Below are positions 59,393-64,000 of a stretch of 64,000 bases of DNA, one piece after another; positions within the stretch are counted from its first letter, which is position 1, and each line of letters begins with the position of its first letter. Position numbers and translations under genes: made by a program. The notes below the pieces were generated by a model. That model had not been told where the DNA came from. It searched no databases and saw nothing but the letters and a program-made list of their open reading frames with translations. This stretch comes from Synaphobranchus kaupii (taxonomy: Eukaryota; Chordata; Actinopteri; Anguilliformes; Synaphobranchidae), in assembly GCA_029718625.1 (NCBI GenBank), contig CM056389.1:11512228-11576227 (forward strand), in the 5' to 3' direction.

Positions 59393-61924
59393 ATATTTTT
59401 TCCAAATACGAGAAGAGCAGATTCAAATCTAGGGGCGATATGTGGGTCACCCCACCAGCCTGGAGCTCATTTTCATGCTGCACTTAGCCCTGTTGGTGGC
59501 AGGACATGGCGTTGAATCGAAAAAGCACAACACAATTTTTCTTTAACACGTTATACAGCGAGACTATGTATCTGAGGCATAAAAGTGTGTTTCACCGGCC
59601 TTTAAATCAACTGTTGTAATATACTGCAATATAACCTTACAGCATGGAATAAATAATAGTACGATCGCCATCGTGAATTCCAAACTTTATTGCCAAGTTG
59701 AATTTTTTCTAGCACGACAAGTTTCATGCCAAAGACTCCTAATGAGGGGCCTAATACTGTTAATGCTGGCAATGTAGCATTACGAAGCAGGGACTATGCT
59801 ATGACAGTGTTATAGCGTAAGTTATAAGCTGTAATACACTGTCATGACAAGTTAAGGCAAGTTTTGTTTATGCTTATGACAGTTTTATAGTTCAATCAGA
59901 CTGTTCTAGTCATGCAACTAGACCCATTTTTTTTTTTTTACATTTACAGTTCGTGGAAATCTTTGTTTTGAGTGGCTAATGGGAAAGTATTTATGTTAAT
60001 GGAATATTTCACTAATAACCATACATGACGACTGCACATTTTGCTTAATTAATTTAGCCATAATTGCTAAATTTGTTTTAATTGCATTGCTTGCAATCAC
60101 CGTGAAAACAAATACATTGCAGGTGCTCCAACAGAAAAGCACAATTCAGTGAGCAAGGTTGCTTAGCCTACCTCAGCCAAACTGGCGCATGCCACAAGCT
60201 TTTGAATTGAAACTTTCAAAATCAAGAAGTGACAGCACGTAGCATATAATACAACACAATACAATCAAAAAGCGTATCCATACATGTTTCAGCTTGTATT
60301 TCCGCTTGGTTTGTAACAAACTATATACTATGGGCTTGATTTTTTTAAAGACTTTTAGTCATATTATTTGTCTTGCACCAATTAGCATTATTTCTTTGCA
60401 GCTGATGTAGCACGCATCAAGTCTTCCATTAACCCTTTGAAGAGATGGACTGTTTTTTCAATATTCTAAATCGGTATTCTAGAACTCCGGTGTGATTGTT
60501 ACATCAGCATTTAGAATGTTCAGTGAAGAACAGTCTAATCACATATTTGTGATCTTACACCTTAAAAGGGTTGAAGTTCTCTCTGTGTGTTTCTCTTCCT
60601 GCTTGTGTTTTGACTTTCCTGCTTTGACTAACCGGATGTGGCTCTGCAATGATTTCACCGAGTTTCCGCTGACGCAGCGAGACATAAAGCAGCGTGGACT
60701 CCTCAAAGAGTGGCCACGAAACTAACAGACAGATCCACCGTCATTTCGAGAGGCTGGATTGTATTCATTTTCAGAACGGGTTGCCTTAGTGATGGCTGAA
60801 TATTGCACATTAGGCAGGATTATATACCACACTTGACCTGATTTTTTCACTGTTTTCTTTATTTATTTTCTTTTTCTGATTTGCCGTGTATAGTATTATT
60901 GTGAGCCCATTCGTTTGTTTCGCTGCAGTACAATATCAGGCAGTCGCGTCTTTGTGGTTTGGTTCGAAAATCACATTTTCTTCCCCCCCCGCTCTCATCT
61001 CCCATATAAATCAATCGAAACGCCCCTGTTCCTGGCTCCCGTTGATTTATCAGAGAGAAGTCAGAGTGTTATGTAATATCTTCCAATGTGACATCTTTAG
61101 ACTGCCCGTGCAGAGGAAGAGGCAGCCTGCCTTTTCATACTGCCAGTTCTCCGGTTAAGTAAAGCAACGTTTCAGTCTGTGTAGCTACGATATTGAATTC
61201 ACGGATGCCGTTCTCGCTTTGTTTTGAACCCAGGAATGAGAAAGTCGTGACACAGTAGTGTTGTTTTGCATTCTGTGCAAGGAGTGTGTTTCCCACAAGA
61301 AGTTCCTCCGTTTTTTTATTGCATCCTTCTCAATGGAAGAATAGCCTACATAAGGTCCAGTGTTACAGAGATACATATTTGATAATATTCATAATTAGTG
61401 TGTTCATAAACACTAAGTAAGCTTCTTTACTAGATGGGAGCTGGCAGTATGTTGCCGAACAGAAATACAAAATCTAAAGGCAAAAAGAAAGAAAGGTGCT
61501 GTTGGCACATTGCTTACAATACAGACAAGCCCTGTAACTAGCATATTACACATTCTTATACACATACCCTTATTGTCTCGCATGGTGTTTCAGTCCTCCG
61601 CCAGCTAGAGGTCGCAATAGCCTCTTTGTCAACCCACTTCTCAAACAATTATCCCATACTCAATAACCTAAGTTCATTAATAATTGCCACTAATTAAGCA
61701 CGGACGTTGATTGAAAGCGATGTTTACAAGCGACAGTCACATGTTAAATTCAGTTTGATTACTTACGACCGTGGACATGCTGCGGTATATTTAAATGTTG
61801 TACAGGGGCAAGGGGCATGTTTGATTTGGTTGGAACTAGTGGGAAATGCCCACTTTAAAAATGAGCGCAGTTATATAACATTTCACTTGCACAAAAAAGT
61901 ACAAGTACTTAAGTAATCATGCTT
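59393..61924. other. Unique intergenic stretch with candidate regulatory DNA
   Basis: 60950-61170 is GC-balanced and non-repetitive (CAATCGAAACGCCCCTGTTC near 61011). The remainder is AT-rich. Short frames at 60492-60725 and 60886-61158 have no known domain. Confidence 0.35.
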
Positions 61925-62019
61925 TTCAATCAATACTATAAGTAGAATCAGGTGCCTTAGTGCGGGGCTAAAACAAAAACCTGCACCGGCCCTTTTCACA
62001 TAAGATTGATCACTCCCAC
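61925..62019. mobile_element. hAT-type MITE, half copy
   Basis: AGAATCAGGTGCCTTAGTGC, AAAACCTGCAC and CATAAGATTGATCACTCCCA parallel the element at 3698-3879. Confidence 0.6.
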
Positions 62020-62048
62020 TTTATATGGATGCAATTTTCTTTTTACTG

Positions 62049-62233
62049 CAGTGATACTCAATCCTGGTCCTGGAAAGTAACAGAGTCTGCTGCTGGTTTT
62101 AGTTTTTTCCTTAAGATCAGCGACCAATTCAGACCCAAGAAACCATGTGACCTGAGTTAAATGTGTGATCATCTGCTTTAACAGTTTATCAACAAAAGCC
62201 AGCAGACCCTACAGCTCTCCAGAACCAGTAGTG
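62049..62233. mobile_element. hAT-type MITE, third copy of the 44579 family
   Basis: The left end CAGTGATACTCAATCCTGGT and the inverted right end CAGTGGTCCTCACTACTGGT pair. The interior shares CAGCAGACCC and GTTAAATGTGTGATCA-like blocks with 44579-44784. Confidence 0.72.
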
Positions 62234-62483
62234 AGGACCACTGGCTCAAAGACATGCTTTTTGTAGCATTTAAACTTCCATCCATGTTCACTTTCCTTCC
62301 TGACTCTTCCCACATATTAGATTAACTAAAAAGTTTTTATAAATGTCTCAATTAGAAACTCAATGGTATGATTACTCACCTGACTGTGCCGTTGGAGTGC
62401 CTATGGGGACCCCTGGAGGATAACCATTGAAATACAACTTTAAATCCCTGCAGGTCACATGGTGGAGACAAACTTGTTGCCCT

Positions 62484-62782
62484 GGGCTGTGTCCAAATCA
62501 GCGCTACATTTCTCTAAATGCGGTATACCTAAAACCATTTTCATTGTATAACGAGCAGCTTTGTTTTAAAAAATTCCTTCAATACAAAAACAACGTGTGA
62601 CATGGCGGCGCAAGGGTGGGACGTCTTACGACACTTCCACAGTACGGCTGGAAAATATGTATGTACTGCAAAAATTTTACGTACTGCACGTCGCGTACCA
62701 AACAGTACACATTAAACAGCACACATCTGCCATTACACAGGAGACAGGAGGCAGTAGATAGGGCTCTGATTCGGACACAGCC
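62484..62782. mobile_element. Foldback MITE, GGCTGTGTCC termini
   Basis: GGGCTGTGTCCAAATCAG at the left and, inverted, AGGCTGTGTCCGAATCAG at the right. A longer relative of 2369-2470. Contains short internal GTACTGCA repeats (TATGTACTGCAAAAATTTTA). Confidence 0.65.
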
Positions 62783-63356
62783 TAGTCATTATCTATTTGG
62801 AGCCAGTGTACACATGAATAAACTGAAACTAAAAAAATAAATAACCTACAGTTCATTTCACAAATTCTTTTTTCCACATAATAAATTGTAAGTTGTAAAT
62901 ATTTAGTGGGAGTCTGTCTTTTGTACATAACCTTGGCCTGGAACATTAAATAGTGTTGCACTTTCTGATACGGAATAGAAGGTGTTCTGAGGCGACACGA
63001 GTCAATATTCGCTCTTGCACTTCCACAGCGCTCCATTTCAAAAGTCAAACAAACCCCTTCATATTATATTATAACAAGAGAGCTAAAGACGCAGTGTTGA
63101 GAAGCGCATGAAATATTAAAGGATCTCTATGAATATATTCTCATTTCCTAGTGTCTGCACAAGGCACGCCGTCTGAAAGCGTCAACAAACTCAGTGGCGA
63201 ACTCAGAAAGGCTTTCCGAGGAACGGGATAATGGGGTGAACGATGGGTGGGTTGTTGAGAACGGGGTCTCCGTTACCGAACAACAACGGGGGGAAATGCT
63301 CAAAATAGTTTGCCTCTCGCGCCGTGGACTGGCATTTATGGAACATTGTTGAACAA
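62783..63356. other. Unique intergenic stretch
   Basis: Nothing recognised; 63160-63330 is a GC-balanced patch. Confidence 0.4.
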
Positions 63357-63358
63357 TG

Positions 63359-64000
63359 TTACAGTTTTTTTCGATTGCTTAAGCACGATTTTGAAAACAG
63401 GGCCCGGTTTTTCAAAACACTACACACAATTAGCACAACCACACACCCAATTAGCAGAACACCTCAGATCCTTTGCAAAATGAAACACTCTTGTAAAAAC
63501 TATACACTAATTTATAAAAACCATATTTTGTTACCATATGAAACACACAGGTTTCATAGGACTTAATTCTGTTTGAACCAGTTACACACTGCTGTTGCTA
63601 ACCTAAAACACTTTTAGCAATTCTACTTCTCAGTGATTAGAGTACTGTAAGTGAAGTACACAGAGAAAGTGCAAATATACAATACATTCACCAAACACTA
63701 CACAAGACCAATGCTGCAGACTGATGAAAATATAATTTATTTCTCTCCATATACCCAAATCAGTCAACATGTCAACATGGAGAATCACAACAAAACATGT
63801 CCCAGTTTTCATGCTACTACAGTAGTGTGCATAACACTGTAAGCTCAGCAAATATCAGACAAACATAAAATACTGTATCCAGTACAGGTTACAATTACAG
63901 TAAAAAAAAAAAAAATCTGAAAAAAACTGAAAATACAGTACAGAAAATACTAGACATTATCTCTTCGCCTAGCTGGATGTGGCCAGAGAATTTCATCAAC
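63359..64000 (-). mobile_element. Tc1/mariner-like transposon, 3' end, cut by window edge
   Basis: The plus-strand terminus is TA-CAGTTTTTTTCGATTGC near 63359. At the right edge the minus strand encodes VDEILWPHPARRRDNV and a stop (64000-63950), the C-terminus of a fish Tc1/mariner (DDE_3-type) transposase. 63400-63940 is the AT-rich 3' non-coding part. The catalytic DDE region is outside the window, so activity cannot be judged. Confidence 0.65.

Overview
The window reads as teleost fish nuclear DNA. It is gene-poor, full of (CA/GT)n microsatellites, and rich in L2-clade LINE tails, tRNA-derived SINEs with an L2 tail, Tc1/mariner remnants, hAT-type MITEs and fish L1/Tx1 LINE fragments. The L2-tailed SINE resembles the eel UnaL2/UnaSINE type, so an elopomorph such as an eel is possible, but this is inference; no species marker is present.

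Only one host protein-coding exon is supported. It is the first coding exon of the glycogen branching enzyme gene gbe1, on the minus strand at 1310-1410, with a strong start context, an upstream in-frame stop and a GTAAGC donor. Positions 1-1309 are the start of its intron 1, and the rest of the gene lies off the left edge. In human, the region 5' of GBE1 is a very long gene desert before CADM2. The remaining 62 kb here fits the equivalent upstream desert, and no CADM2 exon was recognised.

Layout: 1.4-3.9 kb holds the gbe1 promoter region and a nested MITE cluster. 7.0-8.0 kb is an L1-like LINE 3' end (minus). 8.8-9.8 kb is a foldback element and CA repeats. 11.1-11.9 kb is a solo LTR with an internal minisatellite. 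15.2-15.9 kb is a Tx1/L1-like LINE 3' end. 16.5-17.0 kb is a SINE whose head is a 17-bp minisatellite. 22.4-23.3 kb is an L2 LINE 3' end. 26.8-30.5 kb is a TTAA-flanked element carrying a giant inverted repeat that itself carries a second TTAA-flanked MITE; an uninterrupted copy of the outer element sits at 35.8-36.4 kb. 42.5-44.0 kb is a Tc1-related repeat split by a solo LTR and by a SINE. 48.0-48.9 kb has promoter-like signals and a decayed tandem repeat. 52.1-52.65 kb is the best CpG-rich island. 54.4-57.4 kb has two L2 LINE fragments. 63.36 kb to the right edge is the 3' end of a Tc1/mariner-like transposon with the transposase C-terminus on the minus strand.

The stretches between repeats carry no recognisable genes. 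Several GC-balanced or CpG-rich blocks look like candidate cis-regulatory elements, but this cannot be shown without cross-species alignment. I found no novel gene system. The most informative features are nested insertions whose empty sites are also present in the window.
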